Shown: positions 1-5,533, counted from the first letter of the stretch. The stretch is DNA of 13,468 nucleotides from Candidatus Bathyarchaeota archaeon (GCA_005882955.1 VBBB01000148.1:1-13468); one strand, 5' to 3'. Made by a program: numbers and translations. The notes: generated by a model from the letters alone, not told the origin.

Positions 1-145
1 TTACAGTTCATTACACAATTCCAAAGTAACTCCTAGTGGAATTGTCAGAGCGCGCCTTGGTGTTGCCTGTGGCTATTCCGAGCTTGCAGATGATCCTACC
101 CCAAATTCTCACTAAGATCATAAGCCAGAATGGAGCAGATCATTC

Positions 146-301
146 TCACATCGTAGGCCTCGCTCTGCTTACCGAAGGTTTGAGGAGCGATTCCGATAGA
201 CCGGTCGCTTCTAGCGAAGATTCTAGAGGAGCGGAACGCCTCTCCACGTCGTATGCTTCGCCCGACTCTCCTGTATCAGGATAGTTAGAATGTGGATCCA
301 T
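146..301 (-). CDS. possible 51-residue hypothetical protein downstream of the oxidoreductase
   Basis: An ATG lies three bases beyond the stop codon of the minus-strand oxidoreductase and opens a 51-codon frame ending in TGA. The product would be hydrophilic, rich in Ser, Glu and Pro, with no membrane segment or cysteine motif, and I do not recognise it. The tight spacing would fit a co-transcribed gene, but the low-complexity composition and a competing 82-codon frame (36-284) on the other strand make it weak. It may be random open sequence. Confidence 0.2.
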   Translation of the reverse strand: MDPHSNYPDTGESGEAYDVERRSAPLESSLEATGLSESLLKPSVSRARPTM

Positions 302-304
302 ATT

Positions 305-1327
305 CTAGTTGATCACCACCGACTCACTATACAGAGAGGGGAACTTGACCTCCACTGAACGTTCCTCAGACAATGATTCTCTCGCTGCCTCAAGGCAAGT
401 GACTACATGTGCGCCCAACAGTCCATCACTATCATTGGAGAAGGTTTGCGAAAGCCTGCTGCGACCGACACAATTCGCAAAATGTTCGATCTCTTCTCTC
501 AGAATGTTACTTGGGATTATTGGCATCTTCACGATCCCGTTTTGGTGCAGAAGAACCACTTTCTGATCTAGAAGATCTAGATGCGCGGTCCCTTTCTCGG
601 CAACAATCCTCAGGTTTCTGCGCTGCCAGGGATCCAGCATGCTTACTTCTATTTCAGCGCAAAGGCCGCTCTCGTATTCGCATGTGATGAAGGCAACCTC
701 TTCACTCTCCTTGTTCCTGTATCCTCTTGCGACGCACGAAATCTTGTCGGGCCACAGCCCTGTGAGAGAGTTGGTTATGTCGAAGGGGTGGGGCGCTAGA
801 TTGGTTATCACGTTTCCTTGATATTGTGCCGGTGAGATGCCCGTCCATTCTAGCTCGAGATAGTGAGGCTCGCCGAGAATCGATGGCTCAAGAGTGCTCT
901 TTAGCGCTCTGAGACCGTTGTTGAACCTATGAGAATGCCCCGTTGATAACACTACTTTCTGGGCTCTGGCCTGCTCGACAAGGAGATAGGCCTCTCTCGA
1001 GCTGAGTGCGAGGGGCTTCTCTACCAAGACGTTTTTTCCTGCTTTGATGAAGGCTGATGCTATCTCGAAATGGGTTGAGTTCGGCGTGCACACATGAACT
1101 GCTGAGAGTTCCGGATCCGACAGGAGACTCTGGTAATCGGTCCTGTAATCCAATGGTCCCACCTTCTTTCGACACCGCTCTAGTGCGGCCGGAGAAATAT
1201 CAACAATTGAGCGCAGACTGACCGCGCCAGTCTTTCTGGAAAGGATCAGAATCTCTTGGGTGACCTTCGTTCCCCAATAACCTGCGCCAATGACTGCAAT
1301 GCTTACCGTTGCCGTGAAGATCCGCTT
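305..1327 (-). CDS. Gfo/Idh/MocA family NAD(P)-dependent oxidoreductase, start codon unclear
   Basis: The frame encodes a sugar- or inositol-type dehydrogenase with an N-terminal Rossmann domain and a C-terminal alpha/beta substrate domain. The dinucleotide motif IAVIGAGYWGTK lies at 1300-1265, the family signature VLVEKPLA (Lys-Pro pair) at about 1027-1004, and GHSHRFN at about 940-920. Such enzymes oxidise or reduce sugars, sugar nucleotides or polyols; the substrate cannot be told here. The only standard start is GTG at 1162, but starting there would delete the whole nucleotide-binding motif, so I extend the gene through the open frame to 1327 (about 340 residues, normal family length). 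No ATG, GTG or TTG occurs between 1163 and 1327. An in-frame TAG sits at 1328-1330, and beyond it are in-frame ATGs at 1345 and 1360. A rare start (ATT at 1300 or ATC at 1321), a nonsense mutation or a sequence error are the options. The family call is firm; the start is not. Confidence 0.85.
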   Translation of the reverse strand, partial: KRIFTATVSIAVIGAGYWGTKVTQEILILSRKTGAVSLRSIVDISPAALERCRKKVGPLDYRTDYQSLLSDPELSAVHVCTPNSTHFEIASAFIKAGKNVLVEKPLALSSREAYLLVEQARAQKVVLSTGHSHRFNNGLRALKSTLEPSILGEPHYLELEWTGISPAQYQGNVITNLAPHPFDITNSLTGLWPDKISCVARGYRNKESEEVAFITCEYESGLCAEIEVSMLDPWQRRNLRIVAEKGTAHLDLLDQKVVLLHQNGIVKMPIIPSNILREEIEHFANCVGRSRLSQTFSNDSDGLLGAHVVTCLEAARESLSEERSVEVKFPSLYSESVVIN

Positions 1328-1567
1328 CTAGAGACGTGAGGTCATGCGGCGAGAGTCCATACTGGTTCTAGAGAATAGAGTCCATTGGTCAGAAGAAGAG
1401 TTGGGCGTTGATGAACTCAGATGAGTGCCATGGTCGAAAATATGCTCAGGGCTTGTACGGAGCCTTGCAGACCCCTAAGCGTGTAACCGTGGCTTACCAT
1501 TGACAGTAATATGGTCCTAGGGCAGGGTATCACCCGGCTTAAGAGCTACGGAAGCGGAATTGTTCTT

Positions 1568-1572
1568 GGAGA
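1568..1572 (+). promoter_or_regulatory. Shine-Dalgarno-like GGAGA deciding the start at 1580
   Basis: GGAGA ends seven bases before the ATG at 1580. This favours that ATG over the in-frame upstream ATG at 1511, which has no purine-rich motif in front of it. Confidence 0.4.
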
Positions 1573-1579
1573 CGAAAAA

Positions 1580-1783
1580 ATGTTCGATATTCGAGGCGCC
1601 AATCCCCCAACAATCGCGCTCATCCTCGCGGCGGCTTTCATGTGGTGGGGATTCACGAACAACAGCCTCATTTCAATAACCGTGGGGGGCGTGTTCGCGG
1701 CGATAGGTATTGGACTCCAAGTGCTGTATCTGCGCTACAGATACGGCAGGGCAGCATACAGGCGCACCAAAGTAGAGCCCTAG
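1580..1783 (+). CDS. small two-helix membrane protein
   Basis: This is a 67-residue protein with two hydrophobic segments: roughly residues 10-28 (containing FMWWGF) and 32-54 (Gly/Ile/Val rich). A short Asn-rich turn separates them, and the basic tail (RYRYGRAAYRR) should face the cytoplasm. I chose the ATG at 1580 because of a GGAGA motif seven bases upstream; an in-frame ATG at 1511 would add 23 polar residues. I do not recognise the family. No operon partner is evident: the oxidoreductase upstream points the other way and the next plus-strand frame begins about 220 bases downstream. The positive-inside tail and clear hairpin topology argue that it is real. Confidence 0.55.
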   Translation: MFDIRGANPPTIALILAAAFMWWGFTNNSLISITVGGVFAAIGIGLQVLYLRYRYGRAAYRRTKVEP

Positions 1784-1852
1784 ACGATCTACTGCGTTCC
1801 ACTTCTAATCCACAAAGAATGACGATCTCATCCAGACCTCTCCATGCGTGCT

Positions 1853-2020
1853 CTAAACCCAAAGAGATTGGGTGGGAGCCTTCGTCTTCTGGAATAGTTT
1901 CAGAGCATTTCCACTTTCATACACTGGAATTGTCACTGGCTTGCCTTCAGCAGAGTTGAACTCGACTATTATTGCGAGCTTAATGCCAATCCGACCGTTG
2001 CGTGGCCATTGTGTCTCCAA
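1853..2020 (-). CDS. hypothetical 55-residue protein
   Basis: A frame of 55 codons starts at TTG (2020-2018) and ends with TAG at 1853-1855. After a basic N-terminus (WPRNGR) the sequence alternates hydrophobic and polar residues in a beta-like way (IGIKLAIIVEF, then PVTIPVY), followed by a helix-like stretch (NALKLFQKTK). It reads like a folded miniprotein, but I do not recognise it. Its 5' end overlaps the GTG start of the divergent 77-codon gene (2002-2235) by 19 bases, so the two cannot both use these exact starts comfortably; the GTG at 2011 would shorten the overlap. The weak points are the TTG start without an obvious ribosome-binding site and the small size. Confidence 0.45.
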   Translation of the reverse strand: METQWPRNGRIGIKLAIIVEFNSAEGKPVTIPVYESGNALKLFQKTKAPTQSLWV

Positions 2021-2235
2021 TCGATGCAGGTGATGCTGAAGATGAGGTCATCGGTGAGCGCTACTTGACAAGAGACCGCAAGATCAGGCTGGTTCTCCTA
2101 ACCAAATCATCAAGGCTCGTCTCTTGGACGGCAGAGTACGTAAAGACTGGGCAGGCACTGGAACCGATAGTGCAGAAGGCGTTTCTGAAAACCTTTCTTC
2201 ACCTGATTTCTATGGGCATGATAGTGAAAGAATGA
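2002..2235 (+). CDS. hypothetical 77-residue protein
   Basis: The frame starts at GTG 2002 (GTG 2011 also possible) and ends at TGA. The product has an acidic N-terminus (residues 8-18), a basic and hydrophobic central part (DRKIRLVLLTKSSRLVSW) and a predicted helical, hydrophobic C-terminus (KAFLKTFLHLISMGMIV). There are no cysteines and no clear transmembrane helix, and I do not recognise the family. It diverges from the small minus-strand gene ending at 1853, and their 5' ends overlap. A perfect six-base stem with a five-base loop lies 62 bases past the stop (2297-2313). The composition is typical of a real cytosolic protein. Confidence 0.5.
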   Translation: MAIVSPIDAGDAEDEVIGERYLTRDRKIRLVLLTKSSRLVSWTAEYVKTGQALEPIVQKAFLKTFLHLISMGMIVKE

Positions 2236-2355
2236 AGATGCTGTCAAGGGAACCGATCGACCAAGTCTGATTCTGATCTGCGTCTCTCAAACATTGGCGA
2301 CCCTAATGGTCGCTCTGACAGATCCGATTGTTAGGCGCCAATCCCAATACTATCC

Positions 2356-2484
2356 TCAGAATTTTGTCTGAACCAATTCAATGCCACACCGGAGGCAGTG
2401 ACTCCAGGTAGGTTTAGCGTTTCCAGCGCATCCAGTGAGATTTCCATGAGCAAGAACGTCGGCGACTAGAAGATGCAGGCCGGG
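2356..2484 (-). pseudogene. start-less fragment resembling a CxxC zinc miniprotein
   Basis: An open frame bounded by TAA (2485-2487) and TGA (2356-2358) ends with WSHCLRCGIEL, i.e. C-x2-C-G with a preceding His, plus a further Cys about 15 residues upstream. This resembles the C-terminal CxxCG ends of the other miniproteins in this window. It has no ATG, GTG or early TTG start, so if it was a gene it looks decayed or frame-shifted. An ATG-initiated 38-codon frame (2452-2336) overlaps it in a different frame. Chance is a real alternative. Confidence 0.28.
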
Positions 2485-2516
2485 TTACTCGTCTAGGGCG
2501 TTCGCTGGTCTTGGTC

Positions 2517-2529
2517 GAAAGAAAAAAGG
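2517..2529 (-). terminator. T-rich termination signal for the RAM-RAM gene
   Basis: Read on the minus strand this is CCTTTTTTCTTTC, starting about 30 bases after the stop codon of the RAM-RAM gene. Oligo-T tracts are the usual archaeal intrinsic termination signal. No hairpin accompanies it. Confidence 0.45.
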
Positions 2530-2558
2530 AGGTTTCTGGAGAGTCCGCTGGGTCGGGT

Positions 2559-3080
2559 CTAGAAACTTTGGGTTCTTCCGGGCAGGCTGTATGATATGAG
2601 GGTCTCGCTGGCCGCGATTCCGTTGATGCTGCCTATCTTCTCAACAGACTTTTCCAGAAGATCCTCAGAGCTGTCTGCCCTGAAAGCCGCAAGTATGTCG
2701 AACGCTCCAGGAATGACGTGTGCCTCTGCAAAGTTCGGGATGGTCTTGAGTTTCCGCAGAATCGCGTCGAAGCTGCCTCTGACTTTCAAGAGAGCGAATG
2801 CTAGGGGGCTCTGGTTGTCTGCCTTGTTGGAATTGTTGATGATGCTCTCGAAGGAGATGGTTGTCTGAGTGTTTGTGATGCTAGGGATGTCCCTGATCTT
2901 CTCCATGGCAGTGAAAGCCTTGGTAGGCTCGTTGGTTCCCAGCTTGATCACCAGGTCGAATCGTCCTGTTACGGGTGTGGCGGACTCGACGTTGGGAATA
3001 TGCTCGATCTGGGAAATTGTGTGTGCACGTTCTCCTTTGCATTTGGCGAATATGTAGCTTGTCTGTTCGTTTCTCGTCAT
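2559..3080 (-). CDS. tandem Lrp/AsnC ligand-binding (RAM) domain protein without DNA-binding domain
   Basis: The 173-residue protein consists of two copies of the alpha/beta-sandwich RAM domain found at the C-terminus of Lrp/AsnC regulators. Copy one is about residues 7-77, with the turn motif VTGRFDLVIKL at 37-47; copy two is about residues 93-164, with the matching IPGAFDILAAF at 123-133. The Gly-x-Phe-Asp element in each copy is the family signature where the small ligand, often an amino acid, binds between subunits. No helix-turn-helix precedes the first copy. Stand-alone RAM proteins are known in archaea and are thought to sense amino acids or modulate full-length Lrp partners; here that role is inferred. 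The start is an ATG at 3080 with no strong ribosome-binding site. A TTTAAG element about 40 bases upstream could be its TATA box, giving a short leader. A T-rich terminator follows. Confidence 0.87.
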   Translation of the reverse strand: MTRNEQTSYIFAKCKGERAHTISQIEHIPNVESATPVTGRFDLVIKLGTNEPTKAFTAMEKIRDIPSITNTQTTISFESIINNSNKADNQSPLAFALLKVRGSFDAILRKLKTIPNFAEAHVIPGAFDILAAFRADSSEDLLEKSVEKIGSINGIAASETLISYSLPGRTQSF

Positions 3081-3118
3081 TTTTTCTACCGTGGAGAGCC
3101 ATGGTGATGGACCTTTTT

Positions 3119-3127
3119 TTCTTAAAC
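3119..3127 (-). promoter_or_regulatory. possible TATA element of the RAM-RAM gene
   Basis: On the minus strand this reads AGTTTAAGA, centred roughly 43 bases before the ATG at 3080. Archaeal transcription normally starts about 25 bases after the TATA box, which would leave a leader of under 20 bases. The match to the consensus is only partial. Confidence 0.25.
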
Positions 3128-3290
3128 TGTACCCAAGACAAACCGGGTCAGTAACGCCTGTCCACTAGCCCACGGAAAGTCTCGCCTACCCCGCAAGCTA
3201 GACGGATTACAATTCATCGAATCGTTTCCACGGACTATTTGGAAGTGGTGGAGAAGAACGCTCCAGTTAAGAATGATTGGTAGGTGATAC

Positions 3291-3461
3291 TCACCGAGTT
3301 ATGTTGTAGGTTTTCGACATTTTCATTCGAGAATTCAACACGTAGGATTGTAACGACTCCCATGTATTGCCGCATTCGGAACACTCCATGGTTCCATCCT
3401 TGTTGCGGAAGGCTTGGCGGTGGCTACACTTTTCCTGAGGTATTCTCTCTTCCCGCTTCAT
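3291..3461 (-). CDS. small zinc-ribbon-like protein (56 residues)
   Basis: An ATG at 3461 opens a 56-codon frame ending at TGA 3291-3293. After a charged start (MKREERIPQE) come KCSH (Cys12, His14) and, after a Lys/Asp/Gly turn, ECSECGNTWES (Cys27 and Cys30). The C-x-H ... G-x3-C-x2-C-G arrangement is a compact zinc-knuckle or ribbon layout. Trp34 and a basic C-terminal tail (KMSKTYNITR) suggest nucleic acid or protein binding. This is inferred from the motif, not from a recognised family. Its 5' end overlaps by 38 bases a second small frame (3424-3549) on the same strand, in another reading frame, which also carries paired cysteines. The regular spacing of Cys and His, the ATG start and the natural residue mix make it the most convincing miniprotein here. 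Confidence 0.6.
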   Translation of the reverse strand: MKREERIPQEKCSHRQAFRNKDGTMECSECGNTWESLQSYVLNSRMKMSKTYNITR

Positions 3462-3549
3462 TATCCATTATTGGACAATACTCTGGGTTACGCATATTGG
3501 GGTTGCGTCCACGAACCAGCACAAAAGGACACTTGTGAAAAGGATTCAT
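3424..3549 (-). CDS. possible 41-residue two-cysteine miniprotein
   Basis: The frame begins with ATG at 3549 and stops with TAG at 3424-3426. It reads MNPFHKCPFV at the start and PEYCPI near residue 22, so two Cys-Pro pairs are 18 positions apart, with an Arg/Asn-rich segment between them (RGRNPNMRN). The Cys-Pro pairs and the His-Lys before the first could form half a metal site or a dimer interface. I do not recognise a family. The last 38 bases overlap the start of the zinc-ribbon-like gene at 3291-3461, which suggests translational coupling if both are real. It could also be the true N-terminal part of one ancestral gene broken by a frameshift. Confidence 0.35.
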   Translation of the reverse strand: MNPFHKCPFVLVRGRNPNMRNPEYCPIMDNEAGRENTSGKV

Positions 3550-3592
3550 GGCAAAAACTTCCAACTGGCGCTATGCTAGAATTGCTCCCACC

Positions 3593-3617
3593 AAGAAAAA
3601 CTCAGCTAGTTTTTCTT
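3593..3617. repeat. perfect A/T-rich inverted repeat, possible two-way terminator
   Basis: AAGAAAAACT (3593-3602) is repeated exactly as AGTTTTTCTT (3608-3617) around a five-base loop. The stem is ten base pairs and ends in a run of T on either strand. It overlaps the stop codon of the minus-strand frame 3606-3782 and precedes the start at 3549, so it could end transcription from the RHH gene or act as an operator. Confidence 0.5.
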
Positions 3618-3782
3618 CCTGCCATGATGACTGTGCGTCGAAGTCTGCCCGGAAGCCGTTGAAGCCTTCAGGATACTAGCGAACCTTTCACCTACGTGTC
3701 TTTTTGAACACTTGTCGTGGACAGGGTCCAGCTTTCCCGCCTTCTCATCACATCTGCGGTGCCACGTTTCTCTAGTGAGCAT
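3606..3782 (-). CDS. possible basic Cys/His-containing 58-residue protein
   Basis: An ATG at 3782 overlaps the stop codon of the RHH gene (3772-4026) by 11 bases, a common arrangement for translational coupling; an earlier in-frame ATG at 3809 is also available. The product is basic, contains TWHRRCDEK and VHDKCSKRH (paired Cys and His), and ends in a His/Lys/Arg tail (HSHHGRKKN). The Cys/His spacing could bind a metal, but the pattern matches no family I know. The stop codon lies inside a perfect A/T hairpin at 3593-3617. It could be a partner of the RHH protein upstream. The unusual composition leaves chance open. Confidence 0.32.
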   Translation of the reverse strand: MLTRETWHRRCDEKAGKLDPVHDKCSKRHVGERFASILKASTASGQTSTHSHHGRKKN

Positions 3783-4026
3783 TGATCTGTGGCAAGACTG
3801 GCCTATCATGCCGGACTAGTGCAAGTGCCAGGCGTTGGGCTAGTGCCTTCTGAGGAGGCGGGTTTTGTTCTACCCATTCGGGAATGATTACAGCTCTCAA
3901 CAGTTCTTGTATTGAGATGTATCGTCTCGCTGCCTCCAGTTGGAGAACCTGATACGCGTTGTCCCCTAGTGACATTATGAACTTGGACACGGTTGCTCCT
4001 GTTCTCAGATTTGGGCTAATAACCAT
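3772..4026 (-). CDS. ribbon-helix-helix type small regulator (84 residues)
   Basis: A short strand (SKFIMSL, residues 14-20) is followed by a first helix (NAYQVLQLEAARR) and a second helix introduced by a small-residue turn (ISIQELLRAVIIPEWV, residues 37-52). This is the ribbon-helix-helix layout used by many small archaeal and bacterial DNA-binding proteins, which dimerise and place the strand in the major groove. The C-terminal third is Pro, Gln and Ala rich and probably loosely structured. The start is ATG at 4026; the Met at residue 18 would cut off the strand and is less likely. A start-less fragment with a closely similar second helix lies immediately upstream in the opposite direction (4029-4187), and a larger RHH protein follows at 4237. 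Target and function are unknown; an antitoxin or autoregulator role is possible but not shown. Confidence 0.68.
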   Translation of the reverse strand: MVISPNLRTGATVSKFIMSLGDNAYQVLQLEAARRYISIQELLRAVIIPEWVEQNPPPQKALAQRLALALVRHDRPVLPQINAH

Positions 4027-4028
4027 AG

Positions 4029-4187
4029 TCTACCCTTGTTGCGGAAAATAGTGAGGATCTCGCGAAGCGAACAGGAGTGACTGTCCAGCAATTGATCCGG
4101 GCCATCATCATACCTGACTGTGACCACCCAGGAGAGCAGCGAGAAAAGGTCAAGAAAGAGAACCTTGGCAAGGCCAGGTCCTCATGA
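4029..4187 (+). pseudogene. remnant of a ribbon-helix-helix gene, no start codon
   Basis: Between an in-frame TAG (4026-4028) and a TGA (4185-4187), 52 codons encode a recognisable helix-helix segment: EDLAKRTGVTVQQLIRAIII, then Pro-Asp. It aligns with the neighbouring minus-strand RHH protein in the second helix (IQELLRAVIIPEW against VQQLIRAIIIPDC) and in the Ala-x-Arg before it. The rest is charged (EKVKKENLGKAR). There is no ATG, GTG or TTG before the first helix; the first is GTG at the helix turn. The N-terminal strand is also poorly preserved, so this looks like a gene that lost its 5' end. It points away from the intact paralogue, with its frame beginning exactly where that gene's start codon lies. 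Translation from a rare codon cannot be excluded. Confidence 0.6.
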
Positions 4188-4236
4188 TAGTTGGTAGGGT
4201 GGGCAACCCCTATACGCTCGATCATTCCTAGTCACA

Positions 4237-4824
4237 GTGCTGCCATGTCTCTTGCCACGACTGACTCGTCGAACATTCGCCATTGAGCGAGAACTCAGTG
4301 AGAAAATAGACGATTTGGTCGAGGGTCATCCTCTGGAGGTTAACTTGCTTGTCAACAAAGCCCTGCGACGTTACGTCGAATGGGGAAGATTCGTTGATGA
4401 CTTCAAGCTGGTTACCATTGATCCCCTGTTGTTGGAACTATTCTGGTCACACCTAACTGTTGACGAGGCTAGAGAAGTGGGACTCAAGAGCGGAAACAAC
4501 AGGGTCGTCGAGTTCATTCTCTACTATTTCCGAAAATTCGACCTAGACTCTGTTCTCAAGATCTTCCGGGTAATCGGCGCAGAATACTCTAACGTTTACG
4601 TCTACTCCGAATCCGACGATGAAGGCAACCGCACGATAATTCTGAGACACGGCATGGGACTGAGCGCATCCGCCTATTATGGTGCTTCTTTCAACGCATT
4701 GTGTCACCGTCTCGGTTTGAAAGTGGACCTAGAAGAGAGCGACGATCAAGTAATATGCAAGATTCGTAGAGTTAGCAGAGAGCAGAGCCTAGTCCAAAGC
4801 CGCTCAGCTCAAAAGGCTAATTGA
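4237..4824 (+). CDS. RHH-type N-terminus fused to an unrecognised C-terminal domain (195 residues)
   Basis: Residues 10-16 (TRRTFAI) form a short strand, followed by helices at about 17-29 (ERELSEKIDDLVE) and 32-47 (PLEVNLLVNKALRRYVEW): a ribbon-helix-helix DNA-binding layout. Residues 50-115 are helical and include a likely coiled region around FWSHLTVDEAREVGL. Residues 118-176 look alpha/beta, with strands YSNVYVYSE, NRTIILRHG and DDQVICKIRR around a helix ASFNALCHRLGL. That last part may be a ligand or dimerisation domain; I cannot name the family. The start is GTG at 4237. The ATG at 4244 is out of frame and soon closed, and TTG at 4252 would also keep the whole RHH. It lies next to a smaller RHH gene and an RHH remnant, so this is a local cluster. 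A transcriptional regulator is the best guess. Confidence 0.8.
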   Translation: MLPCLLPRLTRRTFAIERELSEKIDDLVEGHPLEVNLLVNKALRRYVEWGRFVDDFKLVTIDPLLLELFWSHLTVDEAREVGLKSGNNRVVEFILYYFRKFDLDSVLKIFRVIGAEYSNVYVYSESDDEGNRTIILRHGMGLSASAYYGASFNALCHRLGLKVDLEESDDQVICKIRRVSREQSLVQSRSAQKAN

Positions 4825-4947
4825 GCAATAGACAAAGAACGCGATCTACGCATCATTCACAGGGCGCTTTCGCCAATGCGAGCGCTAAGTCAAACTGATT
4901 TCTCCCTCACCGCAGGTGTGCCGGGCGCGTTAGCCTTGCTCAATGAG

Positions 4948-5121
4948 CTAGGTACCGTCGCGACGCTTTGATTCTTCCACTCGCCGATTAGTTGAGCTGA
5001 GTTCTATCAACTCCTTAACTAAAGTGCGAATATCGAGAAGAATTTCCATCTGGATCATGTAGAAGTCCATCATTGACCGACTTTTTGCTGCTTGTCTGAT
5101 AATCTCCTCATTAGTTCTCAT
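4948..5121 (-). CDS. hypothetical helical 57-residue protein
   Basis: ATG at 5121 opens a 57-codon frame closing at TAG 4948-4950. The sequence is almost entirely predicted helix: NEEIIRQAAKSRSMM, then MIQMEILLDIRTLVKELIEL with hydrophobic residues at heptad-like spacing, then a charged tail (RRVEESKRRDGT). It looks like a small coiled-coil or dimerising protein. There are no cysteines and no membrane segment, and I do not recognise it. A 42-codon frame ends 12 bases upstream on the same strand, so the two could be co-transcribed. The coherent amphipathic pattern supports a real gene; the length makes proof hard. Confidence 0.45.
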   Translation of the reverse strand: MRTNEEIIRQAAKSRSMMDFYMIQMEILLDIRTLVKELIELSSTNRRVEESKRRDGT

Positions 5122-5133
5122 CTACATTCCGCC

Positions 5134-5262
5134 CTAGTGTGACAATAAACACCACTTAGCTCCTTCCACTCTGACCCATACACGCTCACGTAATTCAATG
5201 TCATGTCCAGGGCGATACTCGGCCATTTGTCCGAGTTCTGGAACGAGCCACGAATACAGCAT
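5134..5262 (-). CDS. possible 42-residue hypothetical protein
   Basis: ATG at 5262 follows an in-frame TAG by three codons and runs to TAG at 5134-5136. The product starts with a hydrophobic segment (MLYSWLVPELGQM) and continues as a beta-like charged stretch (IELRERVWVRVEGAKWCLL). It ends 12 bases before the start of the 57-codon helical frame. I do not recognise it and there is no strong ribosome-binding motif. The residue mix is protein-like, but this could be chance. Confidence 0.3.
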   Translation of the reverse strand: MLYSWLVPELGQMAEYRPGHDIELRERVWVRVEGAKWCLLSH

Positions 5263-5383
5263 GCTCCCAACCTAGCGTGACAAAGACAGTGACAAGGCTA
5301 CGATTCTTCTCAAAGATTGCCTTCCTAACAGGAAGCGCTTAGATCGACCTCATGTCGCAGCCTGTTATCACGACTAATGATCG

Positions 5384-5533
5384 CTATGCCCCGAGGACTT
5401 TGCCACATTGCACACATTGTTTCAGTCCGCTCCATGGACCACCTAGGTGGGTGACTTGTTCTACTCGGTCGCGCTTCAGGCTGTTGAACTGGACGTTTCT
5501 TGCCGAAAGCGTCGGCTCCGGCTCGTGCTTCAA
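5384..5533 (-). CDS. possible CxxC zinc miniprotein coupled to the gene upstream
   Basis: A TTG at 5533-5531 overlaps the TGA stop (5532-5530) of the Cys-rich gene upstream in a TTGA arrangement typical of coupled genes. The 49-residue product ends with THLGGPWSGLKQCVQCGKVL, a C-x2-C-G-K element preceded by His and Trp. One C-x2-C pair gives only half a zinc site unless the His residues or a dimer complete it. The N-terminal half is charged without clear structure. The shared operon with another Cys-rich miniprotein and the resemblance to the CxxCG end at 2386-2397 support it; the TTG start and small size count against it. Confidence 0.42.
   Translation of the reverse strand: MKHEPEPTLSARNVQFNSLKRDRVEQVTHLGGPWSGLKQCVQCGKVLGA

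Larger units (their letters stand above)
2236..2558. other. 323-base stretch without a confident gene
   Basis: This gap separates the 77-codon plus-strand gene from the end of the minus-strand RAM-RAM gene. It holds a short hairpin (GCGACC, loop of five, GGTCGC at 2297-2313), a start-less minus-strand frame with a CxxCG motif (2356-2484, listed separately), and the T-rich tail of the RAM-RAM gene near 2517-2529. I see no tRNA-like or repeat structure otherwise. Confidence 0.5.

Noticed and set aside
36..284. 82-codon plus-strand frame starting at GTG
   Set aside because: Low-complexity Ser/Asp/Arg end, no motif, no ribosome-binding site, and it conflicts with a minus-strand frame next to the oxidoreductase.
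1344..1424. 26-codon plus-strand frame with acidic, Glu-rich sequence
   Set aside because: Too short, and it overlaps the likely upstream region of the oxidoreductase; no motif or neighbour supports it.
3120..3290. Long open stretches on both strands between the RAM-RAM and zinc-like genes
   Set aside because: No start codons at useful positions and no recognisable composition; probably the promoter region of the RAM-RAM gene.
4016..4225. 69-codon minus-strand frame
   Set aside because: It is antisense to the RHH remnant at 4029-4187, which has recognisable homology; the minus frame has none.
4861..4971. Plus-strand frame ending in a helix-like segment (GALALLNELG)
   Set aside because: Only about 31 codons from its ATG, and antisense to the better-supported 57-codon minus-strand frame at one end.
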